64,000 bases of DNA from Dickeya oryzae. GTDB lineage: Bacteria > Pseudomonadota > Gammaproteobacteria > Enterobacterales > Enterobacteriaceae. The stretch covers positions 62,001-126,000 of the forward strand of contig NZ_SULL01000013.1 in NCBI RefSeq assembly GCF_009372235.1. The letters run 5' to 3'. This document shows positions 39,420 to 49,145 of this stretch, piece by piece. How positions within the stretch are numbered: position 1 is the first letter of the stretch; every line of letters begins with the position of its first letter. A program made the translations under genes and the position numbers. A model generated the notes under the pieces. It was not told the origin of the DNA. It worked only from the letters and a program-made list of their open reading frames with translations, and ran no database searches.

Positions 39420-40423
39420 GTCAGCCAATCGTATCCAACAGCGCCCCTAAGGACGCGATCCCCTTTCACCATCGTCTGTTCGACCTGTTTTATAAATGGG
39501 GAATGCTGATTACCGTCGTCTTGTTGATTGCCCTGTTTGGGCTGGCATCGGACAACTTTCTGGATCCAAACAACATCATCAACATCCTGCGTTCTATCGC
39601 CATCGTCACGGTAATAGCGATAGCGGTATCCATTTCACTGTCAGTGGGTGGATTTGATCTGTCGGTCGGGTCTACCGCCTCGCTGGCGAATGCGCTGGTG
39701 ATATCGCTGTTCGTCTGGCATGGCTTTAGTACCACCGGCGCTATCGTTCTGACGCTGGCCTTGTGTTTGTTAGTCGGGCTGTTTAATGCCTTTTTAATCG
39801 TGATTCTGCGTATTCCGGACATGCTGGCAACGCTGGCGAGCCTCTTTGTGATTCAGGGGGTCGCCATGACGTACAGTTACGGCGGCTCCATCACCCAGAA
39901 TATGCTGTTGCCGAGTGGCGAGATAGCAGAAGGCGAGATCCCCGAGGTGTTCTCCACCCTTGGTCATGTACCTGTGATTGTGGTGATCATGCTGGTCGTA
40001 ACCATTCTGGTGCAGTTGTATATGTCGCTCACCAAACACGGCCGACGCATGTATGCCATTGGGGGTAATCCGGAGGCAGCGCGTCTGGCTGGGATCCGCA
40101 CCGCGCGTTATCGGGTGCTGGCCTATCTGCTTTCATCGCTGTTAGCCGCACTGGGCGGTATTCTGCTGGCATCCCGTATCGGTTCATCGCAGGTCAACGC
40201 AGGGGGCGGTTATCTGATGGACGCCGTCGCGGCGGCTTATATTGGCTTTTCGCTGGCTGGCTCCGGTAAACCGAATGCATTGGGTACACTGGTGGGTGCC
40301 GTGATCCTCGGCGTCTTACAAAACGGGCTGGTCATGCTGTCCGTGCCCTACTACGCGATGGACATTATCAAAGGCTCAGTACTGGCACTGGCGCTGGCGA
40401 TGACTTATTTTCATAAACGCTAA
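39416..40423 (+). CDS. Ribose-type (CUT2) sugar ABC transporter permease
   Basis: A 335-residue inner-membrane permease of the RbsC/XylH family with eight to ten hydrophobic segments. Family motifs include [50 protein letters not shown] (the ATPase-coupling loop) and [20 protein letters not shown]. The GTG start overlaps the preceding ATPase stop by four bases, so the pair is translationally coupled. The importer needs a binding protein encoded outside the window. Confidence 0.9.
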   Translation: MSQPIVSNSAPKDAIPFHHRLFDLFYKWGMLITVVLLIALFGLASDNFLDPNNIINILRSIAIVTVIAIAVSISLSVGGFDLSVGSTASLANALVISLFVWHGFSTTGAIVLTLALCLLVGLFNAFLIVILRIPDMLATLASLFVIQGVAMTYSYGGSITQNMLLPSGEIAEGEIPEVFSTLGHVPVIVVIMLVVTILVQLYMSLTKHGRRMYAIGGNPEAARLAGIRTARYRVLAYLLSSLLAALGGILLASRIGSSQVNAGGGYLMDAVAAAYIGFSLAGSGKPNALGTLVGAVILGVLQNGLVMLSVPYYAMDIIKGSVLALALAMTYFHKR

Positions 40424-40452
40424 CGCGTTGCTTCATAAAAACTGATTGACCA

Positions 40453-40475
40453 CCCCGCCGGTTCTGAGGGCGGGG
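40453..40475 (+). terminator. GC-rich hairpin after the sugar permease gene
   Basis: A 7-bp all-GC stem (CCCCGCC / GGCGGGG) with a 9-base loop, 29 bases after the stop. It has no T run. It also resembles the terminal palindromes of some IS200/IS605 elements, but no transposase is present. Confidence 0.45.
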
Positions 40476-40607
40476 ATGCCTTCCTCTGCTTTCCATCCGT
40501 AGCCCACAAAAAGACCTGCTAATAAGTGTGATCTACATCGCATTGTCACGATCCATTGATTACAATGGGGTCGTTCCCCATAAGTAATACCCGACTGGAA
40601 TCTGACT

Positions 40608-41795
40608 ATGACATCCGCTTCCCCTTCACGCGCCACCGCCTGGTTACGCGTGGTGACGCTGGCCGTGGCCGCGTTTATTTTTAACACCACGGAGTTTATT
40701 CCGGTGGGGCTGCTGAGTGACATCGCCAATACCTTTGCCATGAAAACTGAAGATGTTGGGCTGATGATCACCATTTATGCCTGGATAGTGGCGCTCGCCT
40801 CGCTGATCTGCATGTTGCTGACCAGCGGCATTGAGCGCCGCAAGTTACTGATCGGGCTGTTCAGTCTGTTTATTCTCAGCCATTTGCTGTCTGCTGTTGC
40901 CTGGAACTTTACCGTGTTGGTCCTTTCCCGAGCCGGTGTCGCGCTGACGCACTCAGTATTCTGGTCTATTACCGCCTCCCTGGCGATTCGGATGGCCCCC
41001 CACGGCAAGCGGGCGCAGGCCTTGGGACTCATCGCCACCGGATCGTCACTGGCGATGGTTCTGGGGCTGCCGCTGGGGAGGGTTATCGGCCAATACCTCG
41101 GCTGGCGAATCACCTTCCTGACCATCGCCGCAGGCGCGACTATTGCCATGATCCTGCTGGCACGTTTGCTGCCATTACTGCCGAGCGAGCATTCCGGTTC
41201 GTTGTCCAGTGTGCCGAAACTGTTCCGCCGCCCGGCGTTGGTCGGTATCTACCTGCTAACGGTGGTGGTCGTGACGGCACACTTCACGGCTTACAGCTAT
41301 ATTGAACCCTTTATCCAGACCGTAGCGGGTCTGCCGGAAAACTTCACTACCCTGATTCTGTTACTATTCGGGTGTGCAGGTATTGTGGGCAGTATGCTCT
41401 ACAGCCGCTACAGCGAGCGTTTCCCGCTGGCGTTTCTGGTAACGGCCATGTTGTTGTTGCTAGGTTGTCTGACACTGCTGATGCCGCTGTCTGCTCACCC
41501 CTTCAGCCTGACGCTGCTGTGTCTGGTCTGGGGACTGGCGATGATGGCGATTGGTCTGGCGATGCAGGCCAAAGTCTTGTCACTGGCACCGGATGCCAGC
41601 GATGTCGCCATGTCGATTTTCTCCGGCTTGTTCAACCTCGGTATTGGCGGGGGCGCACTGTTGGGGAGCCAGGTGAGTCTGCATCTGGGCATGGATAAAA
41701 TCGGTTATGTCGGCGCGCCGCTGGTGCTGTTCGCACTGCTCGCGCTGCTGCTCACGGTGTATCGCAGTGTGAAACTGGTGCATTCCCGCATTTAA
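40608..41795 (+). CDS. sotB: Sugar efflux transporter SotB (MFS)
   Basis: A 395-residue major facilitator protein with twelve predicted transmembrane segments. It matches SotB/YdeA, first described in Erwinia chrysanthemi and E. coli, which exports arabinose, lactose-type sugars and IPTG by proton antiport. Diagnostic stretches are [19 protein letters not shown] at the N-terminus, [21 protein letters not shown] and [13 protein letters not shown]. Its own promoter must lie in the 184 bases after the ABC permease gene. A bidirectional terminator separates it from lysP. Confidence 0.92.
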   Translation: MTSASPSRATAWLRVVTLAVAAFIFNTTEFIPVGLLSDIANTFAMKTEDVGLMITIYAWIVALASLICMLLTSGIERRKLLIGLFSLFILSHLLSAVAWNFTVLVLSRAGVALTHSVFWSITASLAIRMAPHGKRAQALGLIATGSSLAMVLGLPLGRVIGQYLGWRITFLTIAAGATIAMILLARLLPLLPSEHSGSLSSVPKLFRRPALVGIYLLTVVVVTAHFTAYSYIEPFIQTVAGLPENFTTLILLLFGCAGIVGSMLYSRYSERFPLAFLVTAMLLLLGCLTLLMPLSAHPFSLTLLCLVWGLAMMAIGLAMQAKVLSLAPDASDVAMSIFSGLFNLGIGGGALLGSQVSLHLGMDKIGYVGAPLVLFALLALLLTVYRSVKLVHSRI

Positions 41796-41829
41796 ATACG
41801 ACTTCTTTTAGGCGTAATCTTTTAGGCAT

Positions 41830-41865
41830 AAAAAAAGCCAGTTGGTAACCCGACTGGCTTTTTTG
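41830..41865. terminator. Bidirectional terminator between sotB and lysP
   Basis: A stem AGCCAGT / ACTGGCT, extended by three pairs including one G-T, is flanked by seven A before and six T after. It therefore serves both convergent genes. Confidence 0.9.
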
Positions 41866-41878
41866 GTCTATAGGACTG

Positions 41879-43351
41879 TTACTTGTATTCCGGGAAGGTC
41901 ATCTCACTGTATTTTACTAGCCGTGATTTTTTCACCAGACGATAGCCTAGCCAGATAGCCAGAAACAGTGGAATACCGATGTACGTCGCCGTCACGGCAT
42001 ACCAGTCAATCTTATCAGCCAGAAACGCCTGATAATTCTGCCCCAACGTGATCACCAGGCAGAGTATGAAAGCAAAGATAGGCCCTAACGGGAAAAAGCC
42101 AGAGCGGTACGGGAATGCCTTCAAATCATGCCCCTGCGCGACATAACCACGGCGGAAACGGTAGTGGCTGATGGCAATGCCCAGCCAGGCGATAAACCCG
42201 GTCATACCGGAGGTATTCAGCAACCACAGGTACACCGTCTGATTGCCAAACATCGACGACAGGAAACACAACCCTGCAACCACCGTCGTCGCGTACAACG
42301 CATTACGCGGTACCCCGCCTTGTGAGAGCTTGCCAAAGCACGCCGGTGCCTTCCCTTCCTGCGCCAACGTGAACAACATGCGGGTAGAGGCATACATACC
42401 CGAGTTACCTGCCGACAGCACCGCCGTCAGGATAACCGCATTCATGACGGCAGCCGCCGACAGCAAGCCTGCATTCTCAAACACCAGCGTGAACGGGCTA
42501 ACGCTGATATCTTTCACATCGTTACGCAGCAGATTAGGGTCGGTATAAGGCACCAGCAGGCTGATTATCAGAATCGCGAAGATATAAAACAGCAAGATAC
42601 GCCAGAAGACCTGACGAATAGCACGCGGAATGTTAGTCTGCGGATCTTTGGATTCCCCCGCCGCCACACCAATCAATTCGGTGCCCTGAAACGAGAAACC
42701 GACGATCATGGCCACACCGATCATCGCGGAAAATCCGCCCGCAAACGGCGCATCGCCAATCTGCCAGTTGTGCCAGCCTGCATGTTCACCACCGCGCAGA
42801 ATACCGATAATCATCAGCACCCCAACGGCAATGAACAGAATCACGGTAACCACTTTAATTAGCGAGAACCAGTACTCCGCTTCACCAAAGCCTTTCACCG
42901 AAATGTAGTTCAGCAAAAACATCAGCGACAGGAACAACGCGCTCCAGACCCAGCCAGGCACCGATGGGAACCAGTATCCCATGACCAGTTGTGCCGCCAC
43001 CAGGTCAACGGCGATGGTCACCGCCCAGTTGTACCAATAGTTCCACCCCAGCGCGAAACCAAATCCCTCTTCCACGTAACGTGCGCCATAAGTGGAAAAC
43101 GAACCCGATACCGGCATAAATGCCGCCAGCTCGCCAAGACTGGTCATCAGGAAATAGACCATCAGGCCAATCAGCGCATACGACAGCAGTGCCCCACCCG
43201 GCCCGGCTTGCGATACCGTCGCACCAGACGCGACAAATAACCCGGTACCGATCGAACCGCCGATGGCGATCATCGTCAAATGCCGCGCTTTCAGCTCACG
43301 GCGTAGCGTGGTTCCCCGCGGTTGCGCGAGGTCAGTATCATGTTGAGCCAT
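41879..43351 (-). CDS. lysP: Lysine-specific permease LysP
   Basis: A 490-residue amino acid/proton symporter of the APC family (E. coli 489). It has twelve transmembrane segments, the TM1 motif AIGGSIGTGLFVASGATVSQAGPGG, and SFQGTELIGVAAGESKDPQ. In E. coli it also restrains the CadC regulator. The order lysP-yeiE-yeiH-nfo is the E. coli order. No lysine riboswitch was recognised in the 160 bases upstream. Confidence 0.95.
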   Translation of the reverse strand: MAQHDTDLAQPRGTTLRRELKARHLTMIAIGGSIGTGLFVASGATVSQAGPGGALLSYALIGLMVYFLMTSLGELAAFMPVSGSFSTYGARYVEEGFGFALGWNYWYNWAVTIAVDLVAAQLVMGYWFPSVPGWVWSALFLSLMFLLNYISVKGFGEAEYWFSLIKVVTVILFIAVGVLMIIGILRGGEHAGWHNWQIGDAPFAGGFSAMIGVAMIVGFSFQGTELIGVAAGESKDPQTNIPRAIRQVFWRILLFYIFAILIISLLVPYTDPNLLRNDVKDISVSPFTLVFENAGLLSAAAVMNAVILTAVLSAGNSGMYASTRMLFTLAQEGKAPACFGKLSQGGVPRNALYATTVVAGLCFLSSMFGNQTVYLWLLNTSGMTGFIAWLGIAISHYRFRRGYVAQGHDLKAFPYRSGFFPLGPIFAFILCLVITLGQNYQAFLADKIDWYAVTATYIGIPLFLAIWLGYRLVKKSRLVKYSEMTFPEYK

Positions 43352-43514
43352 TACAATCCATGCCCTTGAAAATTTGAGGGCGGATTGTAGGCAATCTGCT
43401 ACCTGCTGAATAGCGCATAGCGCGGATTATAAGAGACCTTCATAACTCACCCGGTATCATAAGTAATCCCTCTGGAACACACGCCAGATTTGTAACGTTG
43501 ATGTTGCCGGGCTG

Positions 43515-44393
43515 TTAGGGGCGTTCCTCTCCCCGACAATATTCCAGGAAGCATTGCAGTACGCCCGATAAGTGCTTTTGGCGATGGTGTACCAGGTATA
43601 ACGTGCGGCTTAGTTTCGGTAACGGTACCGGTAACTCCACCAACACCCCGGTAGCGAGCTGCTCAGCTATCACATGACGCGACAGGCAACTGATCCCAAT
43701 GCCATGTCGCACCGCGTGTTTGATGGCCTCTGAATTACCAAGCTCCATCACCAGCCGGAAATGCGGCAGACGAGCCAGCAGCAAATGATCCAGCACTTCA
43801 CGGGTGCCTGACCCGTGCTCACGCAGGATCCACGGCGCATCCGCCAGCGTCTGTAACGAAAAATCATGGTCAATCAGCGGATTGCCGGGGGCGCAAAACA
43901 CCACCAGTTCATCTTCCCGCCAGGGTTGGGTGACCAAATCCGGGTGATGACACGGCCCTTCTATCAGCCCCAAATCAACCCGAAACTCAGACACCGCGTT
44001 GACCACATCCTGGGTATTCCCCACATACAGCTCCAGTGGGATGGCAGGGAAATCCTGACGATAGCGGGCAATCATCGCCGGCATCAGATAATTACCGATG
44101 GTACTGCTGGCATAAATGCGCAGCGCGCCGTTATCACGCCGGAAAAGCTGTTCAATTTCCGCCGACTGGTCCAGCAAGGCCAACGCTTTAGGGTACAACA
44201 GGCGACCGTGTTCATTAACCACCAGCCGTTTACCCACACGATCAAACAGCTGTACCCCCAGTTGGCTTTCGAGATCAGCCAACGCCGCGCTGACGGCGGA
44301 TTGTGACAGCGACAACACCACCGATGCCTGTGTGGTTGAACCACTTTTCAGGACTTCGGTAAACACTTCCAGTTGACGTAACGTAATGTGCAT
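43515..44393 (-). CDS. yeiE: LysR-family regulator YeiE
   Basis: A 292-residue LysR-type regulator matching E. coli YeiE ([41 protein letters not shown] at the DNA-binding end; [13 protein letters not shown] and [21 protein letters not shown] in the effector domain). Work on Cronobacter YeiE points to sulphite recognition and sulphite tolerance. It is divergent from yeiH across about 105 A+T-rich bases (44394-44498), where its operator is expected. Confidence 0.93.
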   Translation of the reverse strand: MHITLRQLEVFTEVLKSGSTTQASVVLSLSQSAVSAALADLESQLGVQLFDRVGKRLVVNEHGRLLYPKALALLDQSAEIEQLFRRDNGALRIYASSTIGNYLMPAMIARYRQDFPAIPLELYVGNTQDVVNAVSEFRVDLGLIEGPCHHPDLVTQPWREDELVVFCAPGNPLIDHDFSLQTLADAPWILREHGSGTREVLDHLLLARLPHFRLVMELGNSEAIKHAVRHGIGISCLSRHVIAEQLATGVLVELPVPLPKLSRTLYLVHHRQKHLSGVLQCFLEYCRGEERP

Positions 44394-44498
44394 AGGGGCT
44401 CTTATCGTAAATATCTATAGGTTATAAATATATAATCAATTTCTATTTTAAGCGCGCTGATCATAGGCTGTGCCCTCAACCTCACATTGATAGCGGGT

Positions 44499-45581
44499 AT
44501 GGCTATGTTTTCATTTTCTTCCAGGGTACAACGACTTTCCCCTTTATCCTCGGTGGGCCATCTGTTGACTGGCATCATCCTGATTGGCCTGCTGACCCGT
44601 GGCATCTTATGGTTATCCGGCCTGCCAGCCATTGCCGGATTGGGGCTCGGTTCCCTGACATTAGCGATACTGGTTGGCATGGTACTGGGCAATACGGCTT
44701 ATTCGCACCTGCAACCCTGGTGTGATGCTGGTGTTCAGTGGTCCCGGCATTACCTGCTGCGCTGGGGCATCATCCTGTACGGCTTTCGGCTGAGCTTCCA
44801 GCAACTCACCGCCGTCGGTAGCGCTGGCCTGGTTATCGATGTGCTGACGCTGACCTCTACCTTGTTGCTCGCCTATTGGCTGGGGCGGCGCTGGTTTCAA
44901 CTGGACGGACATACCGCGTTGCTGATTGGCGCTGGCAGCAGTATTTGCGGCGCCGCCGCGGTACTGGCCACCGCCCCGGTACTGAAAAGTACCGCCGATA
45001 AAGTCGCGGTTGCGGTATCCACCGTCGTCCTGTTCGGTACCACCGCCATGTTTCTTTACCCCTGGATGTACCAACATTTTATCCAGTATAGCGGCTGGTT
45101 ATTTACCCCGCAGACTTTCGGACTCTACCTCGGTTCCACCGTGCATGAAGTGGCGCAAGTGGTCGCCGCAGGTCACGCTATCAGCCCGGAGACGGAGAAT
45201 ACGGCGGTCATCGGTAAAATGTTACGCGTCATGATGCTGGCACCGTTCCTGTTCCTGCTTGGCTTGTGGGTCAAACAGCGTCAGCCTGCCCACCAGACCG
45301 CGACATCCGCTACCACCGGTTATCCGTGGTTTGCGCTGGGCTTCGTATTGATGTGTGGCTTTAATTCGCTGAACTGGCTGCCCGCTCGTTGGGTCGCGCT
45401 GATCACGCAACTCGATAACGTGCTGTTGACCATGGCAATGGTAGCGCTGGGGATAGCCACCCGCCTGAGCACGCTGCGACAGGCAGGGGTCAAACCCTTA
45501 CTGCTGGCGGCAGTGCTGTTTATCTGGCTGGTGGGAGGCGGTGCGGCTATCAATCTGGCGATACAGCATCTTTTCGCCTGA
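44499..45581 (+). CDS. yeiH: YeiH family membrane protein (putative sulphate/sulphite exporter family)
   Basis: A polytopic membrane protein of the UPF0324 (PSE) family, 360 residues from the ATG at 44499, with about ten hydrophobic segments. Conserved stretches are LAILVGMVLGNT, LLRWGIILYGFRL, LIGAGSSICGAAAVLAT and GSTVHEVAQVVAAGHAI. The ATG at 44505 is an equally plausible start; the ribosome site is weak for both. It is divergent from yeiE, which probably regulates it. Transport of sulphite or sulphate is a family-level proposal, not shown here. Confidence 0.9.
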   Translation: MAMFSFSSRVQRLSPLSSVGHLLTGIILIGLLTRGILWLSGLPAIAGLGLGSLTLAILVGMVLGNTAYSHLQPWCDAGVQWSRHYLLRWGIILYGFRLSFQQLTAVGSAGLVIDVLTLTSTLLLAYWLGRRWFQLDGHTALLIGAGSSICGAAAVLATAPVLKSTADKVAVAVSTVVLFGTTAMFLYPWMYQHFIQYSGWLFTPQTFGLYLGSTVHEVAQVVAAGHAISPETENTAVIGKMLRVMMLAPFLFLLGLWVKQRQPAHQTATSATTGYPWFALGFVLMCGFNSLNWLPARWVALITQLDNVLLTMAMVALGIATRLSTLRQAGVKPLLLAAVLFIWLVGGGAAINLAIQHLFA

Positions 45582-45676
45582 ATCGGTCCCCAGGATGAAA
45601 TAACGTCTGGGTGAAACAGGGCTACAGACCGTGACGCGGTAATGTCATAATGCGCGGGCATAAAAAGGAGAAAACC

Positions 45677-46537
45677 ATGAAATATGTCGGAGCCCACGTC
45701 AGCGCATCGGGTGGTGTGGATCAGGCGGTTGCCCGCGCCCACGACATCGGTGCCACCGCATTCGCGCTGTTTACCAAAAACCAGCGCCAGTGGCAGGCTG
45801 CGCCATTAACGGCGGAGGTGATTGACCGTTTTCAGGCTACCTGTGCCCGGTATCAATTTACCCCGGCGCAGATACTGCCGCACGACAGCTATCTGATCAA
45901 TCTGGGTCATCCGGATGACGAGGCTTTACGCAAATCGCAGGCGGCATTTATCGACGAAATGACGCGTTGCCAGCAACTGGGGCTGACATTACTGAATTTT
46001 CATCCCGGTAGCCACCTGCGTCAGATAGACGAAAGCACCTGCCTGCGCCGCATCGCCCAGTCCATCAATCTGGCGCTGGAAGCAACCAGCGGCGTCACCG
46101 CAGTGATAGAAAACACCGCCGGTCAGGGTAGCAACCTGGGGTTTCGGTTTGAACATCTGGCAGAAATCATCAGTCAGGTGGAAGACAAAAGTCGGGTCGG
46201 CGTCTGTATCGATACCTGCCATGCGTTCGCGGGCGGTTATGACCTGCGCACCGAGGCTGACTGCGAGCGGACCTTTGCTGAACTGGAGCGTATCGTCGGT
46301 TTCGGCTATTTGCGCGGTATGCACCTGAATGACGCGAAAAGCGAGTTTAATAGTCGGGTGGATCGTCACCACAGTCTGGGCGAAGGCAACATCGGTAAAA
46401 CCGTGTTCAGCTATATTATGCGCGACTCGCGCTTTGACGGCATTCCACTGATTCTGGAAACCATCAATCCAGATATCTGGCCGCAGGAAATCGCCTGGCT
46501 CAAATCACAACAGTCGCCGGTTAACCTCGTCTGCTAA
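45677..46537 (+). CDS. nfo: Endonuclease IV Nfo
   Basis: A 286-residue zinc-dependent AP endonuclease (TIM barrel) that cuts abasic sites in base-excision repair and removes blocked 3' ends. Metal-ligand regions are visible: [56 protein letters not shown] and [18 protein letters not shown] lies before the ATG at 45677; the frame extends nine codons upstream without support. In E. coli it is SoxS-controlled, but no clear site was seen here. Confidence 0.96.
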   Translation: MKYVGAHVSASGGVDQAVARAHDIGATAFALFTKNQRQWQAAPLTAEVIDRFQATCARYQFTPAQILPHDSYLINLGHPDDEALRKSQAAFIDEMTRCQQLGLTLLNFHPGSHLRQIDESTCLRRIAQSINLALEATSGVTAVIENTAGQGSNLGFRFEHLAEIISQVEDKSRVGVCIDTCHAFAGGYDLRTEADCERTFAELERIVGFGYLRGMHLNDAKSEFNSRVDRHHSLGEGNIGKTVFSYIMRDSRFDGIPLILETINPDIWPQEIAWLKSQQSPVNLVC

Positions 46538-46547
46538 CACAGAAATC

Positions 46548-46565
46548 GCGGCCAGTACTGGCCGC
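46548..46565. terminator. Perfect palindrome between nfo and the caspase-like gene
   Basis: GCGGCCAGTACTGGCCGC is an 18-bp perfect palindrome lying 11 bases after nfo and 13 bases before the end of the convergent gene. It probably works as a bidirectional terminator, though T runs are absent. Confidence 0.5.
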
Positions 46566-46577
46566 TACACGGCGTAA

Positions 46578-47288
46578 TCAGGCCGTTTCCTCCCGCCGGA
46601 GTTGCGCCGCCCGCTCGAATATTCGGTTTGATACCGTGCGCGGTTTATGGCCCTGCCCATCAGGCTGCACAACGCACTGAAATGCATCACGCAGTTGCAT
46701 CGCTCTTCCCTGCTCATCACGCCCGATAGCGTATTTATCGTGAAAGGGCGAAATCGCCAGCGCCAGATTATCAATGATCGTATCGCGATAAGCGAAGGCG
46801 TTCTTCTTTACCGACAGCATCTGATTGATGATAGCGCAGTCGATCAACGTACCAGTGAGCCATTCGGTTTCACAGGCATACCCGGCACACCAGCGTAACG
46901 GGTTGCCACGAGTAAAGGTTTCGATTAACTCGGTATGTGCGCCCACAAAACAGGCACCGAGCAGCAACCCGGTAATATTGAACTGATGCGACAACTCGCC
47001 GATAGGTAGCAGCACATCCCGAATGTGCGTGCCTCCTACTCTTTTCCCCTGACCGTGCGCGGCGACATAAATAATGATGTTTTTGAAGGGGATTTTGCAC
47101 AAACACTGTAGTGCGGTGCGAAAACTGGCCTTGTCGTAGAAATTAGCGCAATACACCTCGGTGTCACCGGCGACCTTGGCAATACCCTCAATAAACGGCA
47201 CGACGGATGAGCGGTTGGCATCCAGCGCATCCAGCTCCCAGGGCGACTCCAGCACCAAAATCCCCCGGCTGGCATGATGACGCGGCAT
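46578..47288 (-). CDS. Uncharacterised protein with caspase-like (clan CD) His/Cys arrangement
   Basis: A 236-residue protein that I do not recognise by name. Two hydrophobic strands each end in a potential catalytic residue: NIIIYVAAHG (His78-Gly79) and ITGLLLGAC (Cys113). This strand-HG, then strand-xxC order is typical of clan CD cysteine peptidases and CHAT-type domains. The N-terminal GILVLESPWELD and a second cysteine cluster (RWCAGYACETEW) are also notable, and the C-terminal 40 residues are basic. The ATG at 47288 has a strong AAGGAG site. There is no signal peptide or membrane segment, so it is cytoplasmic. It stands alone between nfo and fruA, where E. coli has other genes. Protease activity is inference. 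Confidence 0.75.
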   Translation of the reverse strand: MPRHHASRGILVLESPWELDALDANRSSVVPFIEGIAKVAGDTEVYCANFYDKASFRTALQCLCKIPFKNIIIYVAAHGQGKRVGGTHIRDVLLPIGELSHQFNITGLLLGACFVGAHTELIETFTRGNPLRWCAGYACETEWLTGTLIDCAIINQMLSVKKNAFAYRDTIIDNLALAISPFHDKYAIGRDEQGRAMQLRDAFQCVVQPDGQGHKPRTVSNRIFERAAQLRREETA

Positions 47289-47384
47289 GGCATTCTCCTT
47301 TTCAGCGAGCATAGCATGACGAAATCATACCGCTGTTGAGTGAACTCTCTTGCGGGAAAAGCGTAAACTCGCGGAAAAAAACGT

Positions 47385-47420
47385 AAAAAAAACGCCGGTA
47401 CATCGCACCGGCGTTTTTAT
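47385..47420 (-). terminator. Intrinsic terminator of fruBKA
   Basis: On the minus strand a 12-bp stem (AAAAACGCCGGT / ACCGGCGTTTTT) with a 7-base loop ends in a run of T residues. It lies about 20 bases after fruA. Confidence 0.92.
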
Positions 47421-47440
47421 CACTGCATTGTCATGACGTG

Positions 47441-49129
47441 TCAGGCTTTAGCCAGTTGCTCTTCCGGACGTTTCAGCACAGCGTACAGCACGCCAGCCAC
47501 AACCGTACCCGCCACGATGGAAAGCAGGTAGCCCAGAACTGGTGTGATCGCACCTGGAATCAGCAGGACGAACAGACCACCGTGCGGAGCCATCAGCTTA
47601 GCGCCAATCGCCATAGAAATGGCACCTGTTAACGCACCACCCAGGATACAGCACGGCAGTACACGCATCGGGTCACGAGCAGCGTAAGGAATGGCCCCTT
47701 CGGAGATGAAGCACAGTCCCAGCACCACCGCCGCTTTACCCCCTTCACGTTCGCCAGCCGTGAATTTCCTGGCAGCAATGAATGTCGCCAGACCCATCGC
47801 CAGCGGTGGCACCATACCGGCAGCCATAACAGCAGCCATTGGCGCATACACCTGGCTACTGAGCAGCGTGGTACCAAACACGTAGGCCACTTTGTTTACC
47901 GGGCCACCCATATCGGTACACATCATGCCGCCCAGAATGGCACCCAGAATGACCGCATTCGCCGTACCCATGGATTGCAGCCAGCCAGTCAAGCCAGTCA
48001 GGATTTTCGCAACCGGGGTACCGACCACGTAAATCATGATAAGGCCGGTTATCAGCGTCGCGAATAGCGGAATAATCAAAATCGGTTTTAGCGCCGACAT
48101 ACTCTGTGGCAACGTCACATGGTTGCTGATGGCACGCGCCAGATAACCTGCCAGGAACCCGGCGATGATACCACCAAGGAAACCTGCACCGGTGCTGACA
48201 GCCAGCATACCGCCAACCAGACCCGGAGTCAGACCCGGACGGTCAGCAATGGAGAACGCAATGTAACCTGCCAATACCGGCACCATCAGTGCAAACGCAG
48301 AGCCGCCACCGATCTTCATCAGCGCTGCTGCCAGCGTCCCTTCTTCCTTGAACGCGGTAATCCCGAACACGAATGACAAGGCAATACACAGACCACCTGC
48401 CACCACCATCGGCAACATGTAGGACACGCCGGTCAGCAGGTGACGATACGGACCTGCGCCGCCTTTTTTGGCCGAGTCAGCCGCCGCTGCACCACTTTGG
48501 GCAGAAGGCTGGAAGACCACCGCTTCAGACTGCGCTTTATCAAACTCTTGCGCCGTCTTCTTCAATGCCAGACCTGTCGAGGTGCGATACATTTTTTTAC
48601 CGGCGAACTTGCTAAGATCAACTTCAATGTCCGCCGCCACGATAACCAAATCCGCCTGTTCAACTTCTTCCTGGCTAATCGGGTTACCGGCACCTACGGA
48701 GCCGCGGGTTTCCACTTTCACCCACCAGCCACGTTTTTTCGCTTCACTTTCAATTGCTTCAGCCGCCATGAAGGTGTGAGCCACCCCAGTCGGGCAGGCT
48801 GTCACCGCCACAATACGCTTGGCCGCAGTCGGCGCAGCCGCTGGAGCTGCCGCTGCCGGAGCCTGATACGGCTTCGCCTCAGCTTTCGCTTTTTCCAGGA
48901 ACTGAGCAGGCTGACTCAATGCCAACTCCACATCCCCGGCAAACACGCTCTTGCCATTCAATCCACTGTCTGCCTGTACGGAAGCACCCAGCACGATCGC
49001 CAGCTCCGCATCAGCAAGTTGCTCAGTGAGGGTAAGTCCTGCGTTAGCTGCGGCAGCACCGAGCAAATTCTTCACCAGACGGCTTTTCGCCAGTCCCAGT
49101 GATTTATCGAGTATCAGCAGCGTTTTCAT
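47441..49129 (-). CDS. fruA: Fructose PTS enzyme IIB'BC FruA
   Basis: The membrane permease that imports fructose while phosphorylating it to fructose-1-phosphate. The 562 residues (E. coli 563) contain a degenerate IIB' domain (1-100), an Ala/Pro-rich linker, the active IIB domain with phosphorylatable Cys112 in VTACPTGVAHTFMAAE, and a IIC membrane domain from about residue 225. It is the last gene of fruBKA. AGGAG precedes the ATG. Confidence 0.96.
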   Translation of the reverse strand: MKTLLILDKSLGLAKSRLVKNLLGAAAANAGLTLTEQLADAELAIVLGASVQADSGLNGKSVFAGDVELALSQPAQFLEKAKAEAKPYQAPAAAAPAAAPTAAKRIVAVTACPTGVAHTFMAAEAIESEAKKRGWWVKVETRGSVGAGNPISQEEVEQADLVIVAADIEVDLSKFAGKKMYRTSTGLALKKTAQEFDKAQSEAVVFQPSAQSGAAAADSAKKGGAGPYRHLLTGVSYMLPMVVAGGLCIALSFVFGITAFKEEGTLAAALMKIGGGSAFALMVPVLAGYIAFSIADRPGLTPGLVGGMLAVSTGAGFLGGIIAGFLAGYLARAISNHVTLPQSMSALKPILIIPLFATLITGLIMIYVVGTPVAKILTGLTGWLQSMGTANAVILGAILGGMMCTDMGGPVNKVAYVFGTTLLSSQVYAPMAAVMAAGMVPPLAMGLATFIAARKFTAGEREGGKAAVVLGLCFISEGAIPYAARDPMRVLPCCILGGALTGAISMAIGAKLMAPHGGLFVLLIPGAITPVLGYLLSIVAGTVVAGVLYAVLKRPEEQLAKA

Positions 49130-49145
49130 TGTTTATCTCCTGCTG

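Noticed and set aside
43352-43514. Lysine riboswitch before lysP
   Set aside because: The stretch is too short and shows none of the conserved L-box elements.
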